A stretch of 64,000 nt of DNA from Akanthomyces muscarius. Lineage: Eukaryota; Ascomycota; Sordariomycetes; Hypocreales; Cordycipitaceae. Positions 31,079-41,252 of this stretch are shown piece by piece. Where the stretch lies: positions 930,001 through 994,000 of the forward strand of contig NW_026611618.1 in assembly GCF_028009165.1 (NCBI RefSeq), in the 5' to 3' direction. A program made the position numbers and the translations under genes. Position 1 is the first letter of the stretch. Every line of letters starts with the position of its first letter. The notes below the pieces were generated by a model. That model had not been told where the DNA came from. It saw only the letters and a program-made list of their open reading frames with translations, and did not search any database.

Positions 31079-32761
31079 CTACCGCGCTCCCGTCGGCGAA
31101 TCTCCCTCAGATAGCTCCTCGTACTCAAGCTGCCACTTGTCCACCTCGCTAAACTTCTTGGTCGCGCGCTTCAGCTCGTCTATCGACTGAAAGTCTGGCG
31201 CGGCGGCCGCCGTTGTGTCCTCAAACGTGTCGTCCGCGAGCGGCTGGAACTGGCTGTCGTCCTCGACCTCTTCATCGTCCGAGTTGTTTTCTTTGTCTGA
31301 CGAGCGACGTCCGTACGTCTTGTGCTTGGACGCGCTGCGCGTGCGGCGGGCCGGTGTGCCGCCCTGCTGCTTCTGGCCAGAGGCAGAGGCGGCGCGGCTT
31401 GGTGGACGACTGATACGGCCACCGCGCGTGCGCGTCACGGGTACTTCTTCTTCCTCGTCTTCCTCCTCGACTTCTTCCTCTTCCTCTTCCTCGTCTTCCT
31501 CCTCGACTTCTTCCTCTTCCTCCTCCTCGTCGCTGTTAGCGCCCGCGCGACGTGTTTTCTTGTACTTTCTCTTAGGCAGTAGATTGGCCAGGTCGGCCGT
31601 CATCAGAGGCTTTGGTTGAGGAGCCCGCAGAGGAGCACGACCGCGGGGGACGGTGCGGCTCTCATGGTTGGGGGAGTGCGTCAATGACGGGGGAGACGAA
31701 ATGTCGGACAGAATCTCGTCGTCCTCGCCAGCGGCAGCGCGGAGCGGCGTCGTGAAGGATGGACGCCGGCGACGCTTCGCCAGTGCGTGAATGTCGGGCC
31801 AAACATCGCCCTCATCCTCGGAACCGCTGCTTGCGGGTGGCGCGTTGATCTCGTCCAAGTTGACGGGGGTCATTGCTCGCTGGCGGACGGGCGTCGACGG
31901 CGGCATTTGTGGCGAGTCCAGATCGGAAATCTCCGAATCACTATCCGTTTCCACCGTCCTTGTCGTCTTGGCAGCCCGCTCCTCGGCCGCGGCCGCCTCG
32001 CTCTTTCGCTTCCTCGTCGCTGGCCCTGCGCTCACATTGGCCGAGACAGCTCTCCTCTGGACGGCAGCGGTGGCAGCGACGGGGGCATTCGACGCCAGGC
32101 TGGCCCGTGTGCGGCGACGCCCCGTGTGCAGCGGCGTGGACTCGGCGTCCGGCAAAAGCTCCTCGCCCTCGCTCTCCAGATCCGACTGCGCACCATCACC
32201 ACCACCGCGGCTCGACGTCTCCGAGCGCGGTCCCTTGCGCGTGGTGCCCAGGATGCTGGGCTCCCTCGCCCGTCGACGGAACGCGCCAATGCTGAATGAC
32301 GTCGTCAGGGCCGAGTTGTTGACGGCGCCGCCGCGGCTGCTGGGTCGGATCGGGGGATCGTTGCGGCCGACGAAGCTCGACGCGCGCGAGCGTGGCTTGA
32401 ACGTGCTCCAGGAGCGCGTGGTCGATGCCGAGCGCGGCGCCGCCCGGTCGTCCACGTCCGACACGTCGGCGAAGCTGTCGCCCAAGTCGCCAAAGACGCT
32501 GTCGTCGGCGAGGTCCAGACCGGTGGTGTCGCGGCGGAGCGACGGCGTCTCCAGCGCGCGCCGGCCAATCTCGACAGAGTCGACGCTGGTGTTGCGGATG
32601 GAAGAGGCGGGTGGTGCGCGCGAAGGACCGGCAGCGGAAGAGGCGTTGTCGACGGATTCTTGTCGCTTGGAAGGGGCGGCTTGCTGTTCAGTGTCGCCTT
32701 GGGCTGGCACGCTGGCAGCGGGAGCATCGGCGGCCTGACGCGATCTCCGCGTGCGAGCCAT
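31079..32761 (-). CDS. Uncharacterised acidic, low-complexity (probably nuclear) protein
   Basis: 560 residues, one exon. I do not recognise the family. What can be seen: an Arg-rich start (MARTRRSRQ), many Ser/Arg and Pro-directed Ser/Thr sites, a basic stretch with KRKYKKTRR near residue 400 (nuclear-localisation type) directly before a tract of about 40 residues that is almost all Glu/Asp, a second acidic stretch, and a short C-terminal segment that could form a helix (DELKRATKKFSEVDKWQLEY), the only part with globular or binding-motif character. Composition suggests a chromatin, kinetochore or cell-cycle factor regulated by phosphorylation. The start is the first ATG of the frame. Confidence 0.7.
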   Translation of the reverse strand: MARTRRSRQAADAPAASVPAQGDTEQQAAPSKRQESVDNASSAAGPSRAPPASSIRNTSVDSVEIGRRALETPSLRRDTTGLDLADDSVFGDLGDSFADVSDVDDRAAPRSASTTRSWSTFKPRSRASSFVGRNDPPIRPSSRGGAVNNSALTTSFSIGAFRRRAREPSILGTTRKGPRSETSSRGGGDGAQSDLESEGEELLPDAESTPLHTGRRRTRASLASNAPVAATAAVQRRAVSANVSAGPATRKRKSEAAAAEERAAKTTRTVETDSDSEISDLDSPQMPPSTPVRQRAMTPVNLDEINAPPASSGSEDEGDVWPDIHALAKRRRRPSFTTPLRAAAGEDDEILSDISSPPSLTHSPNHESRTVPRGRAPLRAPQPKPLMTADLANLLPKRKYKKTRRAGANSDEEEEEEEVEEEDEEEEEEEVEEEDEEEEVPVTRTRGGRISRPPSRAASASGQKQQGGTPARRTRSASKHKTYGRRSSDKENNSDDEEVEDDSQFQPLADDTFEDTTAAAAPDFQSIDELKRATKKFSEVDKWQLEYEELSEGDSPTGAR

Positions 32762-33290
32762 CGTTTAGGTGTCTGCTGATGTGGGAATCGACGCAGTTGC
32801 AAGTTTTGAGATTCGGGCGATATTTTGACGCGTGTGAGGAGAAATGTCGTCGAGGACGGCGAGGTTGAATGTTTTGAGATTTGATTGTGGTGATACTGGG
32901 AGCTTGACGATCTCAGGCGCGTCGCGACGCGTGGGGAGTATTGCCCCACTAAACAGTTGACGGGGGCTGCAAGTTGATTTGGGACGTTTGGCAGTGGGAA
33001 GCAGCCTACGGATACATCCGAGCATTTTAATGATCGAAACATGGGAAATACAGGTTTCCATCTCAAACCATCCTTGTCGCCCAAAAGGGTGGTAGTGTGC
33101 TATTTGCGTGGAGATTTTTCAGCACTTCGCACTTTAAAATATGTACAATAACTAAAAATAGCTAAAGATTCTTTCTATACTTTTGTAATCTTTAGGCGCT
33201 CACAGAGAAGAGGTATTGCCCCTATAAAACGAGTATTGTAAAATGTTTTCAGCACAACAACCTGTCAATGCATTCCCCGCCATCACATTC
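32762..33290. other. Intergenic region
   Basis: Carries the promoter of the acidic protein gene on the left and an AT-rich 3' flank of the next gene on the right (33100-33290). Nothing else seen. Confidence 0.4.
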
Positions 33291-34402
33291 TCAAGCCCCA
33301 AGTAAGGAGATCATGGCGCGGCACTCGTTGGCGCACTTGGCGCCAAACTTCGGAAGCTTACTTCTATTGCACTGCATGTCCATGTTTAGCTTTTGACGAC
33401 GAAGAGTCACGACGGGCTCGGGCTCAGGCTCACCTTGCACTTTCCAAACCAGTAAAACGCCTCCGGCTTGACTTTCTTCTTCGCCTCGGCCGCTTCCCGG
33501 GCCTGCACCCTCTTGACCGCGTCCGCCAGCTTGGTGCAGCTCTGCTGAATCTGCGTCGTCAGCTCCGCGTCCTCTGGCTGCTCCGTTCCCATCTTCTCGC
33601 ACACCACGGCCAGCTCCTCGAGGCCCTGAATGCGCTGCTTCTCCTTGTCCTCTTCCTGGCGGCGCGCCTCTTCCTTGGCGGCCGCCTCCGCCTGAAGCCG
33701 CTGGTTCTTGTCCCAGTCCGTCTCGAACCCGAGCTGCAGCGCGCCGCCGATGCCCTTGATCATCTTGTACTTGAGCTCGTTGCCGTAAATGTCGTCGCGC
33801 TGCGGGCCGCCGATGGCTTCCTGCAGGCTGGCCATGGCGTCGTCGAACCACTTGACGCCGTGCCCGATGGGGTTGTCCCACTGCTTGATCGAGTCGAGCG
33901 CGCTGTGCGCGTACGGCGCCACGAGCATGAAGACGGCCGCCCTGCCGGCCGACTTGGGCACCGAGAATCGGGCCATTTTGTAGGGCTTGTTCGCCTTGGA
34001 CAGTCCTTTCGCCGGGGCCTTGGCCGGGGCCTTGGCCGGGGCCTTGGCCGGTTTGGCAGGCTTGCCCGAGCTGTCGCAGCAAATATCTCTCTTCCGAAAG
34101 CATGGCTTGCACTTCTTCTGAGGGCCAAGAGGCTGACCCGGGATCCTCGTTACACCAGTCTTGATGTTAGGATCCTTGGGCTTGTGATACGGCACAGGCG
34201 AGCCTGGCATTTGTCGCAGAGGGGGCTTGGGGCTCGAAGGCGGCTTCAGCGACCCGGCCGGCCCCCAATCCTTGATACCGGCCTTGATTGCATCACCGAT
34301 CAGCTGGCCCGGCGGTGTCGGGCCCTGCGGCGCTCTAGCCAAATTTGCGACGTGGGCAGAGCTCAGCCCGAGAAGGGCAAGATGGAGGATTGCAATCTTC
34401 AT
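33291..34402 (-). CDS. Secreted Lys/Ala-rich protein of unknown function
   Basis: Exon 1 is 34402-33434; a 62-nt intron (donor GTGAGC, branch-like CTAAAC, acceptor CAG) joins it to exon 2, 33371-33291. Together 349 residues. Exon 2 adds a cysteine-bearing end (three further Cys in 26 residues) in the correct frame, which is why I prefer splicing to the earlier stop in exon 1. The N-terminus is a signal peptide (MKIAILHLALLGLSSAH). Then follow a Pro-rich stretch, a four-cysteine patch around CKPCFRKRDICC, a short KAPAKAPAKAPAKG-type repeat, a compact segment around DNPIGHGVKWFDDAM, and a charged coiled-coil-like stretch (EEARRQEEDKEKQR). I recognise no catalytic motif. Compact secreted proteins of this type occur in pathogenic fungi; role unknown. 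Confidence 0.7.
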
Positions 34403-35362
34403 GTTGTGTGTGATACTAGAAACCTGCAGGGTGTCTGTACGTTGATGAGAAGTAATAGAAGGCTTGTTGCAAGTATGTAATTATAATGAAAGCAAATGGA
34501 CAACTTTTAAATAATCCATCTACATAGGTCGTTTTACGTGGGCATGAGTAGGCGCAGACCACGCAGTTGCAAATGCAATTTAACGGTGTATGACTCGAGG
34601 CTTTTACATGAATGATTTTCATAAACTTTTACCAGCATAGACTATACGCGCCGGTTCATTTATGCATAATCGTATTTTATGGTTAAACCCGACTCGCTTG
34701 CCATGGCTTTTCAGCTGAACCAATTTATGGCCTTTACCAGCTTGACCACACCCGCCTGGTCATTCCGGTCATTCCGGTCAGTCACGTATGTTGGCACAGT
34801 CTAGCATGGTTGATCCTGACTCGATTGCCATGCCTTCTCAGCTAAGTAGGCTTATAGCTCTAATTTTATTGATCACTGCAGTGCCACTTAATAAGGTTCG
34901 TAGCACGCTTCTATAATTGAATGCTGGTATATATCTACAGCGGGTCGGCTCGATCCTGGCCTTTGCCGGTTTCATAATTTCGCCAGGCAGGCTTATTTAG
35001 CAGTCCCCTTGACAGTGCATATTCGTGCCTGGATCTTAATATGCCGGCAGCGACTAACAAAGCTCTAATTACCACGACTCAAAATCATTATGCGCCGGGT
35101 TATAGTAAAGTATGTCCAAGTCTTACTAGCTCTACATTACGTCTGTCGCTCTCTACATATTTATCTGGGATCTACTATCCTAGGTGAAGCTTTTTTTACA
35201 TCTCATTCAACTGAAATATACTGGCTATACCCTTCTACCCTTTTTCATCTTGACAAAAAGTCTTGCTATTCTATTGACATTTCCTGGCTGTACCGTTCTT
35301 CCCCCCTTTCTTTCGACAGAGTCTTGCCATTCTTAACATACTGCCACGCAAGAAGCTTCATC
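34403..35362. promoter_or_regulatory. Divergent region with diverged internal duplications
   Basis: About 1 kb between two secreted-protein genes transcribed outwards. Two diverged copies of a ~55-bp word (around 34683 and 34808, both with a gactcg-ttgccatg-ctt-tcagct core) lie 125 bp apart, and CATTCCGGT occurs twice at 34760-34780. A 50-bp tandem duplication sits near the right edge (listed separately). No gene is supported, although the frame of the next gene is open back to 35090. Confidence 0.45.
35221..35333 (+). repeat. Tandem duplication just upstream of a secreted-protein gene
   Basis: Two ~50-bp pyrimidine-rich copies begin with ctggct at 35221 and 35284 (period 63) and both run to agtcttgc(t/c)attct. 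They end about 30 bp before the start codon, in the likely core promoter or 5' UTR. Confidence 0.65.
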
Positions 35363-35953
35363 ATGAGATACTTTTGCACCCTCGCCATCCCCTCCATATT
35401 GGCCGCGGCCACCCACTTGTCCCTCCGTCAAGAGACAGAAGTAGTGGCCGACCCTGACCAGCTCTTGACCCTGCGCGCCAACTTTTGCATCGACTACACC
35501 AAGCCAGAGTGCGAGGAGGCGATTGCCACATGTCAGGGCGAGGGCAAAATCATCGAAGACTGCATCCGGGACGAGCACCCCACCTGCATCAAGGACGAAG
35601 CTTCACCCTGCTCCAAAGCGGTCGTCAAGTGCCTCGCCGACTTTGGCGCGGAAGAGGACGCGGACGAGGCTGTGCACGACTGCCTTATCGAAAAAGTGAT
35701 TTCGCAGGGTGCGAGCGGCGACGAGAACCTGCCCGTCGAGGCCGGATCAGCACTGAGTCCCGAACAAGCGGCGACATGCAAGAAGGCGAGCGCCGAGTTT
35801 CAAGTGGCGATGCTCAACGACGACTGCGATGTGGTGCAGGACGGAGACGAAGGCGTGGCCAAGAGAGCCGACTCGGCGGCGTGCGATGCCGCGGGGGCCG
35901 CTTTTGAAAAGGCCTGGAAGGATAATGAATGTGAGAAAGCATTCGCTGCTTAG
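35363..35953 (+). CDS. Secreted cysteine-rich acidic protein
   Basis: 196 residues, single exon. The ATG at 35363 is chosen because it begins a clear signal peptide (MRYFCTLAIPSILAAATHL); the frame is open further upstream but without such a start. The mature part is acidic and holds about a dozen cysteines spaced in C-x(3-9)-C patterns, e.g. CEEAIATC, CIRDEHPTC and CSKAVVKC. One dibasic site (KR near residue 170) could be a Kex2 cut. No family recognised. GTGAGA occurs close to the stop codon (35930), so a spliced alternative end is possible but not needed. Confidence 0.7.
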   Translation: MRYFCTLAIPSILAAATHLSLRQETEVVADPDQLLTLRANFCIDYTKPECEEAIATCQGEGKIIEDCIRDEHPTCIKDEASPCSKAVVKCLADFGAEEDADEAVHDCLIEKVISQGASGDENLPVEAGSALSPEQAATCKKASAEFQVAMLNDDCDVVQDGDEGVAKRADSAACDAAGAAFEKAWKDNECEKAFAA

Positions 35954-36512
35954 GAGCGAAGCCACGAGATTGGGTCAGTTCACAAGTGCGAATGTGGTGG
36001 GCTTAGACTTGGAGCGTTTCTTCACCTTGATAGGATTTTACAATCAATGCTGTCCTACAACGGCTCTGCCAGTGCATCTTGGATCAATGGGTTCGTTGAT
36101 TGTATGCAACGCTGCTACGAAACATGCAAAACAATACATAAGGGACAAGAATTGCGCACACACTTCAATGAGCTGCCCCAACAATGCTGCTCGGCGAAAA
36201 CGAAGGCAATTACATTACGCGAGAAAAGAATACACGGCTCTGCTCTAAGAAATGTACGCTAAAGGTAAAAGTGCTCGCTTGTCGCCTGCACTGCTAATGT
36301 GACCTGCCGAGAAGCCAGCCCAAGCGATGGCTAAAACTATCTTCTTCGCCTTTAGCTAGGTAGAACGAGAAAATACAACGCGCAGCTTAGAATGCAATTT
36401 AATTCAACAGATGAGATCCCTTCGCATTCGCGTAAGAGTCCTGGGAAAACCCAATGGGAAAACCAGCACCAAGAGAAAAGGGTCGATCTAAGTACTAACG
36501 TTAGTTAACTAA
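35954..36512. other. Intergenic region with a short cysteine-rich frame
   Basis: Contains a 71-codon open frame at 36047-36262 (plus) with a run resembling secreted-protein ends (SWINGFVDCMQRCYETC). It has no signal peptide, so it may be a final exon of an unseen gene or a relic. The rest shows nothing. Confidence 0.35.
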
Positions 36513-37552
36513 TCAGATCCGCGGCGGAGTCAAACGCCACGCCCGTGCCTGCAAGTGGCCGGCTCGTGATGTACCGTTAACGCCCTGTTGAACAATGCAA
36601 CCTCCAGGGCCTCCAGTAGCGCCTCCTCCAGTACCTCCGCCAGCCGAACCTCCACCGCACCCTCCTCCAGAACCTCCAGCAGCACCTCCTCCTGTACCAC
36701 CTCCCGCTGCTCCCCCACCATTACCTCCCCCAGAGCCTCCAGCGGCGCCTCCTCCAGTGCCTCCTCCGGCTGAACCTCCACCGTTGCCTCCTCCAGTTCC
36801 CCCAGCTGAGCCTCCCCCGGTGCCTCCTCCAGCCGCGCCTCCACCACCTTCTCCGCCAGTGCCTGCAGCAGCCCCTCCGCCAGTGCCTCCACCAGCTGAG
36901 CCACCTCCTCCTGCATCCTGTCTTTCTTTCAGAAGCGCTTTTGCAGCATCTAACAGTTGTATGCTTTTCCCAGCACCCGCAGCAGCACCACCGCCAGTAC
37001 CTCCACCGACGGAACCTCCTCCTAACCCTCCAGCACCGCCTCCACCAGTTCCACCACCGACGGAACCTCCTCCTGTGCCTCCAGCACCACCACCGCCAGT
37101 GCCACCACCGACGGAGCCTCCTCCTGTGCCTCCAGCACCACCACCGCCAGTGCCACCACCGACGGAGCCTCCTCCTGTGCCTCCGGCACCGCCTCCCCCG
37201 GTACCACCACCAGCAGAGCCTCCCCCAGTACCTCCAGCGGCTCCTCCTCCGGTACCACCACCGGCAGAGCCTCCTCCCAAGCTTTGTCTAGCCATGATGT
37301 GGGCTCTGAGAATGGCTGAAGATCCTGAAATGTCAGGAGCCCCCCCAATTCCAAGGTCTTGCTTGTCTTCGAGAACGTTTTCAAACTGCTCGGCACGACT
37401 ATCAAGTCGATATTCCGTCTGGATAACATAAGAACGTATTCCTTGACCAAGTTCAGTTACATCACAAGCCTTCTTACCATTGCAATCGGGCTGGCTACGA
37501 CGCCGGAAAAGGCTATCATGACGATAGCGACACCACAGAGCTTGGACTGCAT
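36513..37552 (-). CDS. Secreted glycine-rich repeat protein
   Basis: Exon 1 is 37552-37478, exactly the signal peptide (MQSKLCGVAIVMIAFSGVVA then SPIAM). A 59-nt intron (donor GTAAGA, acceptor CAG) leads to exon 2, 37418-36513. Joined, 326 residues. After about 50 ordinary residues the protein consists of GGG(S/A/T)xGG repeats broken once by a 20-residue ordinary segment (KSIQLLDAAKALLKERQDA). Such proteins are usually cell-wall or extracellular matrix components. The plus-strand gene at 39038 has the same architecture, so the two are probably paralogs. A TATA-like word (tatataat near 37686 on the plus strand) lies about 135 bp before the start. The last 30 residues are not repetitive and might be altered by an unseen intron. 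Confidence 0.72.
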
Positions 37553-39037
37553 TTTGATAACACGCTTTCAAAGTAGTGAGGTGGTGAAGCCTAGTTATCA
37601 GCCTGATAAATAGAAGAAGCAGGAGATAGTGTAAACGGAAACAGCAAAATCAGCATACATAGGAAGATATAACCTCCCTCCGATCTATATAATCATTTCG
37701 AGTATGGCTCATTACTAGCACTGTCTGAGCAAGAACCAGGAACAGAGTCTCTTGACATGTTTGAGAGTTCGGTAGTTGTTCCTAGCATTGACTGTGAGCC
37801 TGGGCTGGAAAGCCAGTCTGGCTAGAATATGGGGTTTGATGGAATGATGTTCGGAGGAATGATGTTCAGAGGAATGGTGGTTAGAGGAATGGTGGGTAGT
37901 GGAATGATATCTGCTACAATGTAACATCGGCTATAAAGTAAACGGTTTATTGCAGTTGATATGAACGTTCTCGTGTTTCAGAAGGTACCTGAAATATTCA
38001 ACAAGCCCATGCACCGATGTTGATTTGACCAGCTCGGGCAGTGCTTGGCAGTCCATCAAAAAACGAAAACTGCCTCCGGTGGAGAGGTCTAACAGACAAA
38101 AAAGCCAATAGTGGGAGGAGAAAGACTTTGAGTCTTGCGTCCTTTGGGCTGCTTGAGAAGTAAATCACAAAGTGCCAGAATGTAACAGTTACTAGAACGC
38201 AACATCTGTTAAATGGTAATATATTTTCAAATCGAAATAAACTAGTTACAAGCTCAACTGAAAGCACAGCTTGGAAATATTCCAAAAGCACTCGCAGTAA
38301 GCCTTGAGATGCAGAAAGCTACTCGCACATACTACACAAGCAGAGTTGCAATCAACTCCACGGGATCCACTGAGTGGGTCAACGGCTGGATTCATTGTCC
38401 TGATCGGTTAGTAGATTGCCCAATTCATCCATTCCACTGGAACTGCAGATGCCATTCCTGTAGAATCGCTAAAGGACTTGGGGGATTCGAAGTGGGGATG
38501 CTAGAGACATCCCACCAAGTTAGGTGTCCGAGCTTGACACAAAAAGCTCGCGTCGACTAATTTTGGAACCTGACCAGACCAATGTCGCAGAACTAGCCAA
38601 CGGTTTTGTGCCGAAACGGTTTTTTAACTACTTGCCTGTTTGGAAGGCTCCCTCGATTCCTCGACTGAGGCACTCAAACAAGTCTCACAGCCCCGTAAAG
38701 CTTGGCCTTCGTAGGAACTTCCTCCCATACCTCCCTCGTTCTTTCGTTCTGCCTCTATCGCTTGACCTTATGATACTCACTGTGGATTCGGTAGTTGCGC
38801 AGCTGGTGATCGATACTCAGCTTGATCTGCTGCAAAGGTCTCCCTCTAGGAGCGGCTGGAATGGGTGACTAAATTATTTTGTATCCAGGCTCGCCAAATG
38901 GGTTGCTACTAATACAATTGAAGGCCTGCTACAACTATATAACTAGCCTTCCCTACACTGTAGACATAACTCTTGACTCTTACCTCAGTTTTTAGTACTT
39001 TTTGCGAAAGCTTCGCTACTCTGGCACTCTAGTAGTT
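37553..39037. other. Region between the Gly-rich paralogs
   Basis: About 1.5 kb between divergently transcribed paralogs. It contains a 15-bp tandem repeat (37838-37912), a TATA box for the right-hand gene (tatataa, 38936-38942, about 100 bp upstream), and an 83-codon cysteine-bearing frame at 38309-38560 with a TGSTEWVNGWIHC stretch similar to one at 36080. No gene can be assigned with confidence. Confidence 0.4.
37838..37912 (+). repeat. 15-bp tandem repeat, five copies
   Basis: Five imperfect units of the form (a/g)(g/t)(a/t)ggaat(g)(a/g)tg-tt(c) follow one another with constant 15-bp period. One minus-strand frame through it gives a His/Ser-rich peptide, but coding is not supported. Confidence 0.7.
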
Positions 39038-39646
39038 ATGATGCAGTATATTTTTTATAAAGTTGCTGTAATAATAGCCACTATTTCTATTGTCATTACC
39101 AGCCCAATTGCGAATGTAAGTAAGCAATAATGGCATTAATTCCATACTTATACCAGGCAGGTTAAGCCAGCGCAGCAGGCCCAGGAAGGCCAGCAAGATG
39201 CTCAGCATCAGAAGAGCATAGACGGTCATCTAGATTGGACTAAGGCCAACCTAAACATGCTACCACCACAAGACTTTTCGGACGTTCTCAAAGCTCCCAT
39301 TGTTCCGAGGCAAGGCAGTGGAGGAGGATCAGCCGGTGGAGGTACAGGAGGTGGCTCTGCGGGAGGCCCTGGGGGAGGTAACGGCGGAGGTTCCGCCGGA
39401 GGAGGTACTGGAGGAGGTGCTGCTGGAGGCTCAGGTGGCAGAGGCGGCGGAGGTTCTGCAGGAGGGGGTGCTGGCGGAGGTGCCGTAGGTGGAAATTCTG
39501 GGGGAGGGGGTTCTAATGGTGGGAGCTCTGGAAACTCTGCTCCTTGGAGCATCAATAACCCCAACTTCAACCTTAACCTTCTGAACAACCTCGATCTTAG
39601 CTTGATAATCCACCTCCGCGCTCTTCATAGTCTGAGCCGCTTTTGA
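39038..39646 (+). CDS. Secreted glycine-rich protein, paralog of the gene at 36513-37552
   Basis: Exon 1 is 39038-39115 (two adjacent ATGs, then a hydrophobic signal peptide ending TSPIAN). A 45-nt intron (donor GTAAGT, acceptor GGCAG) leads to exon 2, 39161-39646. Joined, 187 residues. After about 55 mostly Gln/Asp/Lys-rich residues come GGGSAGGG-type repeats and then an Asn/Leu-rich tail. The intron falls at the same place as in the paralog, directly after the SPIA(M/N) sequence, in phase 0. An alternative acceptor four bases earlier leads at once to a stop, so the acceptor at 39160 is used here. TATA box at 38936-38942. Confidence 0.72.
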
Positions 39647-41252
39647 GTCTCATAGGCCAGTCTGGCATCGGCGCAAAGCAGATAGATACCTTGCCGATAA
39701 TCTGAAAGCCAGGCAAATAAGATACGAGACATTTTATTCAGCCACATTCCCTGCAGAGCGACTTGCAAGTATTGAAACATTTTGACGACTTGACTTTGAC
39801 AGCATCTTTTCAGGGTTCAGTCTACGTGATGTCAAACTCGGGTTTCTAATGATGTAGCTCAAACATTTGTTGTCTTCTGATTTTTGGCTTACAGTCACTT
39901 GCTACCCAAACATTCCTGTTCGAGGCAGGCGCTTCTCTCCGAGTCATCGAAAGTTTTCGAACGTAGACTAGCAGCGAGAAGTGCAAGCATTCATAGTTCT
40001 AACATTTTCTGCTCGCTACAACACTCCGGTACCTTAACAGCCCTCCACATATTTGACAAAATAGAACACAGACACACATTTCTCGATGGCGTTCATGCTA
40101 GCAACTAGCCAGATCATCTCACGCGTGGGATCTTCAGTCAACTTTGAATTCGCACACTCGAAGCTTTCGCTCAACTGTAGAATGTGGCGTCGGTACTTAG
40201 GCTGACGGTAAAGCAGTCGCTCGCGGCGATGCCAATGGTAGTGAAAAGCATTCCTGGCCGGAGAACAATCATGATGAACGCAACCGCTGCGCATTGCCCA
40301 ATTCACAGCAGTAGAGGTCTAAAGACGATATATATCAGCGCATCATTGTCTTTGCAGTGCATTTTGACAAAGCGCATTCGTCATTGGCGGAGCGTACATC
40401 ACGGCACTGTGGTGCGGCGTGCTTGCTCTGAGACACAGGATAGGGGCGATGCGGCGTGTTTGCTCCGAGACACGAGATGGGGTACGGGGTCGTACGTGAT
40501 GTATGCGCAGGAAATGAATATGTGAAGATAATCAGAAGCATTACGGTAAAGGGCCGTGTCCTTCTGTGCCATGTCGCGTTATGAGATGTCTCGCGAAAGG
40601 GTTTATTCAGCCAAGTCAGGTCTCATATGTGGAATTCCGCACTACTGTCGGTGATATTTGGCCGAGCTATGATCGCAGTATGCCTCCTTGTTTGTGTCTT
40701 CGCACAGTTTATCTGCCGTTCTCCTTGACCGACCTGCCCTCTCAAAAAGAGCAGCAAAAGAGGGTTGTACCGAGTCCACTTAGCACAGTTCAGCCGGTAG
40801 ATTGAGCGATGCATATGCCACCCTGTCGCAGCGACCGAGAAGAAACTAGTTGACTCAGCGACTCGCTCAAGCAGAATGATTCAGACGGTGCGACATGATA
40901 GATGATATCTCCAGGGTGCTGATATTGGAAGACGGGCGCAGTCCAGGCTTGGAAAGCTTCGTATTGACCGAACCTGTGCCCCTGCTGTCAGCCTCTGTTT
41001 CGACTTTGCTAAGTAACCATCCACGGCTTCAGTATGCGCCGCCATTTGACATATCTTTATATTTGAGACAGCTACGCTCTCCCCTGCAGCTCTTCCAAGT
41101 CCTGACACCGAGAAACATTTAAAGTGGTAGAGTGCCCAGAGATTACTCAACTGCCAAAACTAAGATAACGATATAGCATCATCAGACAAAAACATCGACC
41201 TTCGCTCCAGCCTATCGCTCAATATTGTTGAACAAATTATCTTGTCGCTGAC
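39647..41252. other. Region upstream of the micro-exon gene
   Basis: 1.6 kb with no supported gene. A minus-strand stretch at about 40034-40370 has an ATG-led short frame and some resemblance in layout to the Gly-rich gene starts, but stops interrupt it; it could be a decayed member. The interval should also hold the promoter of the micro-exon gene; no clear TATA box within 100 bp of 41253. Confidence 0.4.

Noticed and set aside
36595..37431. Proline-rich protein on the plus strand
   Set aside because: PPPVPPP repeats are the antisense reading of the Gly-rich gene; only the minus strand has a signal peptide exon and fitting intron.
40034..40370. Third Gly-rich paralog or secreted gene on the minus strand
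   Set aside because: Layout is vaguely similar but stops interrupt every reading and no intron restores a frame; left as unannotated possible decay.
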